From Actinacidiphila epipremni (lineage in GTDB: Bacteria; Actinomycetota; Actinomycetes; Streptomycetales; Streptomycetaceae): a stretch of DNA of 64,000 nucleotides. How positions within the stretch are numbered: the stretch's first letter is position 1; each line of letters begins with the position of its first letter. Of the stretch, positions 1 to 14,173 are shown one piece after another. Made by a program: the position numbers and the translations under genes. The DNA lies in the NCBI RefSeq assembly GCF_012034175.1, contig NZ_JAATEJ010000007.1:1-64000 (forward strand), written 5' to 3'. The notes under the pieces are model-generated. The model ran no database searches. It was not told the DNA's origin and worked only from the letters and a program-made list of their open reading frames with translations.

Positions 1-2
1 CT

Positions 3-911
3 CCCTCGGTGGGCTTCCCCGAAGTGTCGGCCCTCCGGCGCAAGCTGGACGCTTTGAACGCTCTGGACCAAGAACAGGGCGGGCACGACCGGCTGGAAAG
101 AGCGGCCTTGAACGCGGCATCGGAGGCGCTGGCGCTGCAACAGCGGAACGCCGCCCAGAGCATCCGGCGCAAGTTGTTCAGCCTGGCCGCAGATCTCACC
201 GCGACTGCCGCGTGGACGGCTCTCGACGCCCGCGCGTTCGCCCGTGCACGTGAGCATCTCGACTCGGCTCTCGTGCTGGCCGGCATGGGGCAAGACAGCG
301 TGACCGAGCTGCACGTGTGGAAGACGATGGCCATGCTCGGTTACAACACGCACCGGTACACCGACTCGCTCGCGGCGGCACAAGCCGCACAGCGAACCGG
401 CGTTGCTCGTCGTGATCCGCTGTACGCGGCACTCGGCCACACGCAAGCCGCAGTGGGCCATGCGGCCCTGGGCGATCGGCAGGCGACTCTTCGCAGCATC
501 GGGTACGCCGAAGAGGCCCTGGGTAAAACGTCGGAAACCCGGGGGCCCACCTGGGTGTCGTTCTTCGGACCCGGCGAGTTCTACTCCGTTCTCGCCAGCA
601 CGCAACAGGATTTGGCAAGGCCCGCGGAGGCCGAAGCCGCCTCGTACCGGGCCCTCGCTGCCCTGCCCGACGGGTTCCGGCGCAACAGGGCATCCGTGAC
701 GGCACGGCTCGCCATCGCTCTGCTCCATCAGGGAGAGGTGGAGCAAGGGTGTGTCATGGCCGAGGAGGTCTTCCGGCTCATGGGTAGTGACCCGCTACCG
801 GGCCGTCTACGCTCCTTGATCGGTGACTTCCACCGCGATCTCCTGACGGTGGCGCCCGACTCCAGGGCCGCGACCGACTGGGCGGATCGCTTCCGAACCG
901 AATGGATATAG
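3..911 (+). CDS. TPR-type transcriptional regulator, C-terminal part (5' truncated by window edge)
   Basis: The reading frame is open to the left window edge, so only the C-terminal part is present; the first possible internal start is a GTG at 9. About 300 residues are visible. They are alpha-helical and Ala/Arg/Leu-rich, of the tetratricopeptide-like kind that follows an N-terminal helix-turn-helix in many Streptomyces regulators (compare the regulator at 49088). No DNA-binding domain lies in the window. The last 10 bases overlap the start of the GNAT gene at 902, which suggests translational coupling. The family assignment is inferred from composition and helix pattern. Confidence 0.6.
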   Translation, partial: PSVGFPEVSALRRKLDALNALDQEQGGHDRLERAALNAASEALALQQRNAAQSIRRKLFSLAADLTATAAWTALDARAFARAREHLDSALVLAGMGQDSVTELHVWKTMAMLGYNTHRYTDSLAAAQAAQRTGVARRDPLYAALGHTQAAVGHAALGDRQATLRSIGYAEEALGKTSETRGPTWVSFFGPGEFYSVLASTQQDLARPAEAEAASYRALAALPDGFRRNRASVTARLAIALLHQGEVEQGCVMAEEVFRLMGSDPLPGRLRSLIGDFHRDLLTVAPDSRAATDWADRFRTEWI

Positions 912-1447
912 CCGACGTGACCGAGCTGCGTAGCTACACCACCGAGGATCTGGCGTCGATTCGGCAACTGCTGATCGACGTGCACGCCGATGCCTTCGCC
1001 GACCAGATGGACGACGAGTTCCACCGGCGCTTCCCGTGGTTCGTGGACCAGTGGGGTGGGCGCGAGGGCTTCGCCTGCGTGGTCGGGTACGACACTGACG
1101 AGCCCATGGGGTACGCGTACGGTGCGCCGTCCGCCGCGGGGCGCGAGTGGTGGCGTCCCTTCATGGCGGAGCCGGCGGATCCCTCGACCTTCTCCCTCTC
1201 GGAGCTGATGGTGCGCCCGCGCTGGCGCAAGCAGGGCGTCTCCGAGGTGCTGCACAAAGCCCTGCTCGAAGGCCGGCCCGAAGCGATGGTCGCCCTGTCG
1301 GTGGACACCGCCCACCCGAAGGTGCAGGGACTCTACGAGTCCTGGGGGTACCGGAAAGTCGGGGAGTCGAGGCCCTTTGCCGACTCCCCGCTGTACGCAG
1401 TGATGGTCGCCGACCTTCCGCTGACCACGGGCACAGCAGGTTCTTGA
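902..1447 (+). CDS. GNAT family N-acetyltransferase
   Basis: 181 residues. The acetyl-CoA binding motif A is visible as R-W-R-K-Q-G-V-S-E (about residues 104-112), followed by the typical later part containing LYESWGYRKVGE. The ATG at 902 lies inside the 3' end of the upstream regulator gene (10-base overlap), so the two are probably translated from one mRNA. The substrate cannot be read from the sequence. A small-molecule or antibiotic acetyltransferase is as likely as a protein acetyltransferase. Confidence 0.8.
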   Translation: MDIADVTELRSYTTEDLASIRQLLIDVHADAFADQMDDEFHRRFPWFVDQWGGREGFACVVGYDTDEPMGYAYGAPSAAGREWWRPFMAEPADPSTFSLSELMVRPRWRKQGVSEVLHKALLEGRPEAMVALSVDTAHPKVQGLYESWGYRKVGESRPFADSPLYAVMVADLPLTTGTAGS

Positions 1448-1627
1448 CCCTCATCGCCAGGCGTGATGATCGGTCCCTCAGAGGGGACTTGACGTGGTGT
1501 CCTCGAAGGCGTGGGGCGGTGCGTCGACCGAACTCGGCTCGGCGAGAGGCGGATTCGGGGCGCGGCGGTACTGCCGGGTCGGTAAACCGGTCGAGCGGGT
1601 GGGGGAGGGGCCGGTACGGTGCGGGGT

Positions 1628-2362
1628 GTGGCGAAACTCAATCAGATCATCGCGGTCGAGAAGGGCGTCAAGACCAAGGCGCAGCAGGAGTTGACGTCGG
1701 CTCAGCATGACCTGGCCAAGCCCGCGCTGCTGTCCGGGATATCCCGGACGTACCAGGCGAAGGACGAGGAGGGCGAGCAGCTGCCGCCCGAGTCGACGCG
1801 GGTGCAGGTGCAGGCCGAGGGGGTGCTGCGGTCCGCGGTGGCGGCGCTCACCCGGCTGTTCGACGTGACCGCCACGAAGGACTGGGCCAACTGCGAGGCG
1901 CGCGCGGACGTCACCGTGGACGGGCGGGTGGTCGTCGCGGCCGTGCCGGTGTCGTATCTGCTGTTCCTGGAGAAGCAGCTCACCGACCTGCACGCCTTCG
2001 TACGCCGGCTGCCGGTGCTGGACGCCGCCGAGTCGTGGACGCAGGACCCGTCGACCGACGCGTGGAAGACCGAGCCGGTGCGCACGATCCGCACCCGCAA
2101 GGTGCCGCGCAACCATGTCAAGGCCGAGGCGACCGAGAACCACCCGGCGCAGGTGGAGGTGTACTACGAGGACGTGCCGGTGGGCTACTGGACCACCGTC
2201 AAGTTCTCCGGCGCGCTGCCCGCCCGCCGGGTCAACGAGCTGCTGGACCGGGTCGAGAAGCTGCAGACGGCGGTGAAGTTCGCCCGCGAGGAGGCGAACG
2301 GCACCGAGGTCACCGACCGGCGGGTCGGCGAGGCGGTACTCGGGTACGTGTTCGGCGGCTGA
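1628..2362 (+). CDS. DUF7873-type conserved actinobacterial protein
   Basis: About 244 residues starting MAKLNQIIAVEKGVK when the GTG at 1628 is used. A GTG at 1619 is in frame, but the purine-rich stretch at 1600-1611 is better spaced for 1628. The protein is soluble and charged with no signal peptide. I recognise it as the actinobacterial conserved family labelled DUF7873; its function is unknown to me. A strong hairpin follows at 2373-2396, and then the permuted tRNA-like RNA. The adjacency is visible, but a functional link is only a hypothesis. Confidence 0.75.
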   Translation: MAKLNQIIAVEKGVKTKAQQELTSAQHDLAKPALLSGISRTYQAKDEEGEQLPPESTRVQVQAEGVLRSAVAALTRLFDVTATKDWANCEARADVTVDGRVVVAAVPVSYLLFLEKQLTDLHAFVRRLPVLDAAESWTQDPSTDAWKTEPVRTIRTRKVPRNHVKAEATENHPAQVEVYYEDVPVGYWTTVKFSGALPARRVNELLDRVEKLQTAVKFAREEANGTEVTDRRVGEAVLGYVFGG

Positions 2363-2372
2363 CCCCCAAGAC

Positions 2373-2396
2373 CCCCTCCGCCTGGGTGCGGAGGGG
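2373..2396 (+). terminator. Hairpin terminator after the DUF7873 gene
   Basis: Perfect 9-bp stem CCCCTCCGC (2373-2381) / GCGGAGGGG (2388-2396) with a 6-base loop, 10 bases after the stop codon. No T-run follows, as is usual in streptomycetes. Confidence 0.75.
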
Positions 2397-2491
2397 TGCG
2401 CGAGGAGCGCAAAGCTGAAGCTGAAGCTCGTCGTGAGCGACGCGATCACCGTCGCCGTCAATCTCAGACTCTCGCTCCAGGCTCAGCATTC

Positions 2492-2651
2492 GCCGCCGCT
2501 CGCCGCACCGCCCGGCCACGGTCCGGGTCGTCAGGTGCCGGTTCGACTCCGGCCCGCCGCTCTTCCTCGTGCGGCGGTAGTTCAATGGCAGAACGCGACG
2601 ACATGAGAAGTGAACCGTGCGCCATCGGGTGCGAGCAGGTACATCGGCGGC
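2492..2651 (+). ncRNA. Circularly permuted tRNA-Gly-like RNA (candidate)
   Basis: The 3' half of a tRNA precedes its 5' half. In order: possible anticodon-stem 3' strand 2527-2532; variable AGGT 2533-2536; T-arm GCCGG-TTCGACT-CCGGC 2537-2553; acceptor 3' strand CCGCCGC 2554-2560 with discriminator T at 2561; 9-base linker 2562-2570; acceptor 5' strand GCGGCGG 2571-2577; TA; D-arm GTTC-AATGGCA-GAAC 2580-2594; GACGAC 2597-2602, which pairs back to 2527-2532. The acceptor strands match over 7 bp. The hallmark bases T8, A14, G18G19, TTC and A58 are present, and a 15/48 Levitt pair (A2585/T2536) is possible. U73 with a G1-C72/C2-G71 acceptor points to glycine identity. The flanks also pair: CACGGT 2517-2522 with ACCGTG 2614-2619, GGC 2514-2516 with GCC 2621-2623, GCTCGC 2498-2503 with GCGAGC 2631-2636, and GCCGCC 2492-2497 with GGCGGC 2646-2651. 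No canonical anticodon loop with U33 can be read. The true 5' and 3' ends are unknown. Confidence 0.65.
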
Positions 2652-2656
2652 ATCCA

Positions 2657-2690
2657 GGGACCCGGAGGATGGACAAAACCTCCGGGTCCC
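2657..2690 (+). terminator. 12-bp hairpin downstream of the permuted tRNA-like RNA
   Basis: Perfect stem GGGACCCGGAGG (2657-2668) / CCTCCGGGTCCC (2679-2690) around a 10-base A-rich loop. It sits just after the tRNA-like fold and about 110 bases before the methyltransferase start. It is best read as the terminator of an independent RNA transcript. Confidence 0.7.
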
Positions 2691-2803
2691 GCTCCGTCCC
2701 CCCGGGGCCCTTGCACCCCCGGCCCGTACGCCTCCGGCCCGCACGCTCGCGGCCCCGCGCGGCGGCCGGGACCCGCCCGTACAGGCCCTACGCTGGGGGG
2801 ATC

Positions 2804-3955
2804 ATGCACCGATTCAGCACCCCGTGGGGCGAACTCGACCTCACGCGCCACCCCGCGGACCCCCGCGACCAGTTGCGGGCGTGGGACGCCGCGGACGACT
2901 ACCTGCTGCGGCACCTCGCGCAGGAGGGCCCGGGCCCCGAGGGCGGCGGCACCACCGTGCTGCTCGGCGACCGCTGGGGCGCCCTGGCCACCGCGCTCGC
3001 CGCCCGCCACCCGGTGCAGATCTCCGACTCCTACCTCGGCCAGCAGGCCACCCGGGCGAACCTGCGCCGGATCGGCGCCGAGGACCAGGTGCGGCTGCTG
3101 TCCACGCGGGACGCCCCGCCCGAGCGCGTCGACCTGCTCGTCGTACGGGTCCCCAAGAGCCTCGCGCTGCTGGAGGACCGGCTGCACGCCCTCGCGCCCG
3201 CCGTGCACGCCGGCACGGTGGTGGTCGGCGCCGGCATGGTCACCGAGATCCACACCTCGACGCTCGCCCTCTTCGAGCGCATCCTCGGCCCGACCCGCAC
3301 CTCGCTCGCCGTCCGCAAGGCCCGCCTCGTCCACTGCACCCCCGACCCGGACCTGCCCCGCACCCCGAGCCCCTGGCCGCTGCGGTACGCGCTGCCCGAC
3401 GGCATCGGCGCGATGTCGGGCCGCGAGGTCACCAACCACGCCGGGGTCTTCTGCGCCGACCGGCTCGATCTCGGCACCCGGCTGCTGCTCACCCACCTGC
3501 CCCGACGCGAGGGCCAGGACCGCGTCATCGACCTGGGCTGCGGCAACGGCGTCCTCGGTACGGCCGCGGCGGTCGCCAACCCCGGCTCCGAGGTGGTCTT
3601 CACCGACGAGTCCCACCAGGCGCTCGCCTCCGCCGAGGCGACCTTCCACGCCAACGCGGCACTGGAGGCCCGCGAGCGCGCCCGCTTCGTGCTCGCCGAC
3701 GCCGCGGCCGGCGTCCCGGCGGGCAGCGCGGACCTCGTGCTGAACAACCCGCCCTTCCACTCCCACCGGGCCACCACCGACGCCACCGCCCGCCGCATGT
3801 TCGGCACCGCCCGCGCGGCCCTGCACCCCGGCGGCGAGCTGTGGGTCGTCGCCAACCGCCACCTCGGCCACCACACCCGGCTGCGCCGGCTGTTCGGCAA
3901 CTGCGAGGTGCTGTCCTCCGACCCGAAGTTCGTGGTGCTGCGCGCGGTGCGCTGA
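2804..3955 (+). CDS. RlmG/RsmC-type rRNA (guanine-N2) methyltransferase
   Basis: 383 residues from the ATG at 2804, preceded by a G-run at 2795-2800. The frame is open far upstream, but that part crosses the tRNA-like RNA and its terminator, so the long form is unlikely. The N-terminal half is a degenerate methyltransferase-like domain. The C-terminal half holds SAM motif I (VIDLGCGNGVLG) and the catalytic NPPFH motif, then an ATARRMF segment typical of RsmC/RlmG enzymes. The length matches RlmG (about 378) better than RsmC (about 343). These enzymes methylate guanine N2 in rRNA; which nucleotide is modified cannot be decided here. Confidence 0.8.
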   Translation: MHRFSTPWGELDLTRHPADPRDQLRAWDAADDYLLRHLAQEGPGPEGGGTTVLLGDRWGALATALAARHPVQISDSYLGQQATRANLRRIGAEDQVRLLSTRDAPPERVDLLVVRVPKSLALLEDRLHALAPAVHAGTVVVGAGMVTEIHTSTLALFERILGPTRTSLAVRKARLVHCTPDPDLPRTPSPWPLRYALPDGIGAMSGREVTNHAGVFCADRLDLGTRLLLTHLPRREGQDRVIDLGCGNGVLGTAAAVANPGSEVVFTDESHQALASAEATFHANAALEARERARFVLADAAAGVPAGSADLVLNNPPFHSHRATTDATARRMFGTARAALHPGGELWVVANRHLGHHTRLRRLFGNCEVLSSDPKFVVLRAVR

Positions 3956-4049
3956 CCCGGCCCGGACCCCGGATGCCGCGCACAGCGCGCCGACCGCCTA
4001 CCCGGCGCCGGCGCCGGCCCCGGCCCCGGCCCCGCCCCCGGTGGCGCGG

Positions 4050-5369
4050 TCAGCTGAAGCGCGAGCTGCCGACCGGCCCCGCGGAGCGGACGCGGTCGCG
4101 CGGGCCCTGGAGCCAGCTGCCGCGGACGGCGGCGGCGAAGGCGGTGAAGGCCGCGTCGGTGTCGGCCGGGGCGTCCTCGTCGCCCTCCGCCGGTGCGGGG
4201 TCGGCCGCGGCGATGTCCGCGGCGATCTCGGCGTCCGGCCGGTCGTCGGACTCGGACCGCTCGACGCCGCCGCCCTCGGTGACCCGCATCCGGCTCTCCC
4301 ACGGCGCCACGACCGACTGCCGCAGCAGCGCGGCGCTGTCCGGCGTGACGACGGGGGTGTCGGTCCAGCAGCTCGCGTGCTCGTGCAGCACCTGGCCCGG
4401 CGCCCGCTCCCGCAGGCTCATGAGCGCGTCGCGGCCCTCGTCCGTCTCCGCCAGCGCCTCCAGGTCGTACGCGACGACGAGGGTGTCGGCGGCGCCGGCC
4501 GCGAAGGGCTCGGCGGGCAGGCCCAGCACATCGGCGGCGGCCGTGCCGAGGATACGGCTGCCCCGGTCGGGCAGCAGCGCGACGGACCGGGGCCGTACCT
4601 CCGCCGCCTCCAGCAGCGCGCGCAGCCGCAGCAGGCCGGCCAGGCACAGCTCGGGGCTGTCCTGGAGCCAGGCATAGCGGCCGGTCATGCCGGCGGAGAA
4701 GCCGTACGGCGACAGCGTCCCCAGCACGGTGCCGCCGATGACGTACTGCCAGCCGCGCAGGTCCGTGCCGTCCAGCGGGCTCACCGCCGCAGCGGCGCCG
4801 GCCCGCGCCAGCATCAGCCGCTGCCGGGCCTGCGCCGGCAGCCACACCGGGTCCTCGGGGTCGGGCAGCCCCGCGTGCCGGTCGCGGGCCAGCGCCAGGT
4901 CACCGGACATGAGCGCGTTGAAGACCAGCAGATAGCGGTCCGGCCAGGGCGCGAGCCCGCTCTCGTGCGCCAGCAGCACCTCGACGGCCTCCCGGTGCCT
5001 GCCCTCCCGCTCGTACGCCGTGACCAGCTCCCGCAGCACCCCCGGCTTACCGGGCAGCTGCCGCAGCGCCTCCCGCAGCGCGGGCACCGCGAGGAAGGCC
5101 AGCCCCCGCTCCACGCACGCGTACCCGTACCCGGCGAGCGCCCGCGCGTCACCGGGATCGGCGGCCACCGCCGCGGCGGCGCCCTCCAGATCCTCGAACC
5201 CCACCATCCCGGCGGCCCGCCGGACGACCATCGCGACATCCCCGAGCGCCGCGTCCTCCCCGGCACCCCGCAACTCCCGTATCCCCGCGGGCACATCCCC
5301 CGCCTCCAGGCACTCCCACGCCTTGAGCGCCCCGGCGGACTTCGGACGACGATTTCTGCGCGCAAACAT
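4050..5369 (-). CDS. Tetratricopeptide-like conserved protein
   Basis: 439 residues from the ATG at 5369 (MFARRNRRPKSAG), with GGGAGG about 10 bases upstream on the reverse strand. A further in-frame start at 5435 lacks a ribosome binding site. Residues about 10-200 are Ala/Leu/Arg-rich helical repeats resembling TPRs. The middle (about 220-360) looks globular, and the last 60 residues are acidic and low-complexity. No signal peptide or membrane segment. Function unknown. Convergent with the methyltransferase gene; the 94 bases between them are a low-complexity C/G stretch. Confidence 0.7.
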   Translation of the reverse strand: MFARRNRRPKSAGALKAWECLEAGDVPAGIRELRGAGEDAALGDVAMVVRRAAGMVGFEDLEGAAAAVAADPGDARALAGYGYACVERGLAFLAVPALREALRQLPGKPGVLRELVTAYEREGRHREAVEVLLAHESGLAPWPDRYLLVFNALMSGDLALARDRHAGLPDPEDPVWLPAQARQRLMLARAGAAAAVSPLDGTDLRGWQYVIGGTVLGTLSPYGFSAGMTGRYAWLQDSPELCLAGLLRLRALLEAAEVRPRSVALLPDRGSRILGTAAADVLGLPAEPFAAGAADTLVVAYDLEALAETDEGRDALMSLRERAPGQVLHEHASCWTDTPVVTPDSAALLRQSVVAPWESRMRVTEGGGVERSESDDRPDAEIAADIAAADPAPAEGDEDAPADTDAAFTAFAAAVRGSWLQGPRDRVRSAGPVGSSRFS

Positions 5370-5487
5370 CCCCGCATCCTCCCGGCAATCCGCCACCCGC
5401 TCAACGTGATTACCGAGGGCGCCCCGCCCCACCACTGCGCCGAAGGCGCCCCGTGCCGGCGGGGTGGCCGGCCGGTCAGGGCAGAGC

Positions 5488-7717
<2,230 letters not shown>

Positions 7718-7721
<4 letters not shown>

Positions 7722-8670
7722 CCGCACGCAAGCACTCCGCCCTGCCCAAGGCCCAGGTCCTCATCGAGGCCCTGCCGTGGCTGACCGCCCACAACGGCCG
7801 TACCGTCGTCATCAAGTTCGGCGGCAACGCCATGGTCGACGACGCCCTGAAAGCCGCCTTCGCCCAGGACGTGGTCTTCCTGCGGCAGGCCGGCCTCAAG
7901 CCGGTCGTCGTGCACGGCGGCGGCCCGCAGATCAGCGCCCAGCTCGACCGGCACGGCCTGGTCAGCGAGTTCAAAGCGGGCCTGCGCGTCACCACGCCGG
8001 AGGCCATGGACGTGGTCCGGATGGTGCTCGCCGGGCAGGTGCAGCGCGAGCTCGTCGGGCTGCTCAACCAGCACGGGCCGCTCGCGGTCGGCCTGACCGG
8101 CGAGGACGCCCACACCATCACCGCCGTCAAGCACCTGCCGACCATCGACGGCGAGAGCGTCGACATCGGCCGGGTCGGCGAGATCACCGCGATCGACACC
8201 GGCGCGATCGACGCGCTGCTCGCCGACGGCCGGATCCCGGTCGTCTCCTCGATCGCCCGCGCCTCCGACGACGGCCACATCTACAACGTCAACGCCGACA
8301 CCGCCGCCGCCGCGCTCGCCGCCGCCCTCGGCGCCGAGACGCTGATGGTCCTCACCGACGTCGAGGGCCTGTACGAGGACTGGCCCCACAGCGACGACGT
8401 GATCAGCCGGCTCACCGCGAGCGAGCTGGAGAAGCTGCTGCCGGAGCTGGCCAGCGGCATGGTCCCGAAGATGCAGGGCTGCCTGCACGCGGTACGGGGC
8501 GGGGTCCGCACCGCCCGCGTCATCGACGGCCGGGTCCCGCACTCGATCCTGCTGGAGATCTTCACCGACGAGGGCATCGGCACGATGGTCGTCCCCGACG
8601 ACCCGCCGGCGCCCGCCGCCGCCACGACCGAGCACGTACCGCAGCAGGCAGCCGCAGAAGGGGGAGTACG

Positions 8671-8674
<4 letters not shown>
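7718..8674 (+). CDS. argB: N-acetylglutamate kinase
   Basis: 318 residues, ATG at 7718 overlapping the argJ stop by ATGA. Phosphorylates N-acetylglutamate; second step of arginine synthesis and the usual feedback-control point. The amino-acid kinase fold is shown by [10 protein letters not shown] near the start, the glycine-rich [10 protein letters not shown] and the nucleotide-binding [12 protein letters not shown] segment. The C-terminal 20 residues are a Pro/Ala-rich tail. Confidence 0.97.
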
Positions 8675-9912
<1,238 letters not shown>

Positions 9913-9919
9913 CCAGACG

Positions 9920-10453
9920 ATGAGCGAGGCGCAGCAGCACGGCGGCGGCCCGGCCGTACCGCAGACCCGTACCGCCCGGCACCGCAGGATCGTGGACATC
10001 CTCGGCCGGCAGCCGGTGCGGTCCCAGAGCCAGCTCGCCAAGCTGCTCGCCGACGACGGGCTGAGCGTCACCCAGGCGACGCTCAGCCGGGACCTGGACG
10101 AACTGGGCGCGGTCAAGATCCGCACCAACGACGGGGAGCTGATCTACGCCGTCCCCTCCGAGGGCGGCTTCCGCACCCCGCAGGCGCCGCTCGGCGAGTC
10201 CGTCAAGGAGGAGCGGATGCGCCGGCTGGCCGGCGAGCTGCTGATCTCCGCCGAGGCGTCGGCCAACCTGGTGGTGGTACGGACCCCGCCGGGCGCGGCG
10301 CAGTTCCTGGCGTCGGCGATCGACACCGCCGAGGTCCACGACATCCTCGGCACGATCGCCGGCGACGACACCGTGGTGCTGATCAGCCGGGACCCCACCG
10401 GCGGCCAGAAGCTCGCCGACCACCTGCTGCGGCTCGCCCAGGGCGAGGGCTGA
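9920..10453 (+). CDS. argR: Arginine repressor
   Basis: 177 residues, ATG at 9920. N-terminal winged helix (RQLVRSQ-type region, here [11 protein letters not shown] then [17 protein letters not shown]) and a C-terminal oligomerisation/arginine-binding domain ending in a [11 protein letters not shown] segment. Binds ARG boxes with arginine as corepressor and probably controls its own operon and argGH. Last gene of the argCJBDR unit. Confidence 0.96.
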   Translation: MSEAQQHGGGPAVPQTRTARHRRIVDILGRQPVRSQSQLAKLLADDGLSVTQATLSRDLDELGAVKIRTNDGELIYAVPSEGGFRTPQAPLGESVKEERMRRLAGELLISAEASANLVVVRTPPGAAQFLASAIDTAEVHDILGTIAGDDTVVLISRDPTGGQKLADHLLRLAQGEG

Positions 10454-10555
10454 CGCCTTCGGGCGCACCTGCCTTCTGACGCACCCGCCGGCTGACGCAC
10501 CTGCCGGTCGTCTCCGCAAGAGCGCACTGACCTGCCGCTTTGGCGTTCCATACGC

Positions 10556-10590
10556 TGGAGTGCATACTTATACCAGTCAGTGGATGCACC
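10556..10590 (+). promoter_or_regulatory. argG promoter with ARG-box-like operator
   Basis: The AT-rich stretch TGCATACTTATACCA (10561-10575) fits the loose ARG-box pattern TGnAT-spacer-ATnCA, and a second half GTGGATGCAC follows at 10580-10589. It ends 30 bases before argG and is the only AT-rich patch in the argR-argG gap. Inferred ArgR target. Confidence 0.6.
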
Positions 10591-10604
10591 CTAAGGAGAG
10601 CCCC

Positions 10605-13246
<2,642 letters not shown>

Positions 13247-13250
13247 CCCG

Positions 13251-13284
13251 AAGGGGGGCGCCGGGCCAAGCCCGGCGCCCCCTT
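13251..13284. terminator. Bidirectional terminator between argH and the acyltransferase
   Basis: Near-perfect hairpin: AAGGGGGGCGCCGGGC (13251-13266) pairs with GCCCGGCGCCCCCTT (13270-13284), loop CAA, one extra G. Separates convergent genes. Confidence 0.85.
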
Positions 13285-13288
13285 CCCG

Positions 13289-13957
13289 TCAGGCGGCCTT
13301 CGCCTTGGTGGCGTACATGTCGACGTACTCCTGGCCGCCCAGCCGCATGACCTCGCTCATCACCTCGTCGGTGACGGCCCGCAGGACGTAGCGGTCGCGG
13401 TCCATGCCCTCGTAGCGGGCGAACTCCAGCGGGCGGCCGAAGCGGATGGTGACCGGCGCGATGCGCAGCATGCCCGAGCCGCCGGGCTGCACCTTGTCCG
13501 TGCCGACCATCGCGAACGGCACCACCGGCGCGCCGGTCATCAGCGCCAGCCGGGCGACGCCGGTGCGCCCGCGGTACAGGCGGCCGTCGGGGGAGCGGGT
13601 GCCCTCGGGGTAGATGCCGAAGATCCGGCCCTCCTCCAGCACCCGGCGGCCCGTCATGAGCGCCGCGACCCCGCCGTGCCCGCCGTCCCGGTCCACCGGG
13701 ATCATGCCGCAGGTGGTGAAGAACCACGCCATCAGCCGGCCCTTGAGGCCCTTGCCGGTGACGTACTCGTCCTTGCCGATGAAGTACACCTGCCGCTCGA
13801 CCACCAGCGACAGGAACAGCGAGTCCACGAACGTCACGTGGTTGCCCGCGACGATCACCGGCCCGTCGCCCGGGATGTGCTCGACGCCTTCGACCACGGG
13901 CCGGTACAGCACCCGCATCAGCAGTCCGAGAATCACCTTGAGCACACTGCGGGACAC
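13289..13957 (-). CDS. 1-acyl-sn-glycerol-3-phosphate acyltransferase family (PlsC-like)
   Basis: 222 residues, GTG start at 13957 with GGAGG upstream. Contains the acyltransferase box NHVTFVD (about residues 39-45, NHx4D type) and the glycerophosphate-binding YPEGTRS (about 117-123). Probably a membrane-surface enzyme of phospholipid synthesis or remodelling. Exact acceptor not decidable. Confidence 0.88.
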   Translation of the reverse strand: MSRSVLKVILGLLMRVLYRPVVEGVEHIPGDGPVIVAGNHVTFVDSLFLSLVVERQVYFIGKDEYVTGKGLKGRLMAWFFTTCGMIPVDRDGGHGGVAALMTGRRVLEEGRIFGIYPEGTRSPDGRLYRGRTGVARLALMTGAPVVPFAMVGTDKVQPGGSGMLRIAPVTIRFGRPLEFARYEGMDRDRYVLRAVTDEVMSEVMRLGGQEYVDMYATKAKAA

Positions 13958-14173
13958 CGCGTTCCTCCGGTTTCACGGTCAGGCCGGCCGGACCCTACCG
14001 GTCCGTATGTACAGCAGGACGATACTTCCTCCGCCGCGACTTCGCCTGTGAGGTACCCCTCGGCGCTCCCCGCACGCCGCCGTCACGGGAAAGCCATCCG
14101 GTGTTGACGTGTGTTACGGATGTGTTCCGTGCGCCGTCGGGTGGACGCAAGGTGTCCGGGGCACGATGCCCGC

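Noticed and set aside
2537-2594. Reading the tRNA-like pieces as two ordinary tandem tRNA-Gly genes
   Set aside because: No matching 5' half exists before 2537 and no matching 3' half exists after 2594; the flanking helices instead join both ends of the permuted fold. Kept as the main alternative.
2492-2651. Two-piece tmRNA
   Set aside because: Acceptor has C-G rather than the tmRNA G3-U70 pair, and the D-arm is a full canonical one; no tag ORF is visible.
2396-2803. Long in-frame N-terminal extension of the RlmG/RsmC-type methyltransferase
   Set aside because: It runs through the tRNA-like RNA and a 12-bp terminator, has biased composition and no ribosome binding site; ATG 2804 is the natural start.
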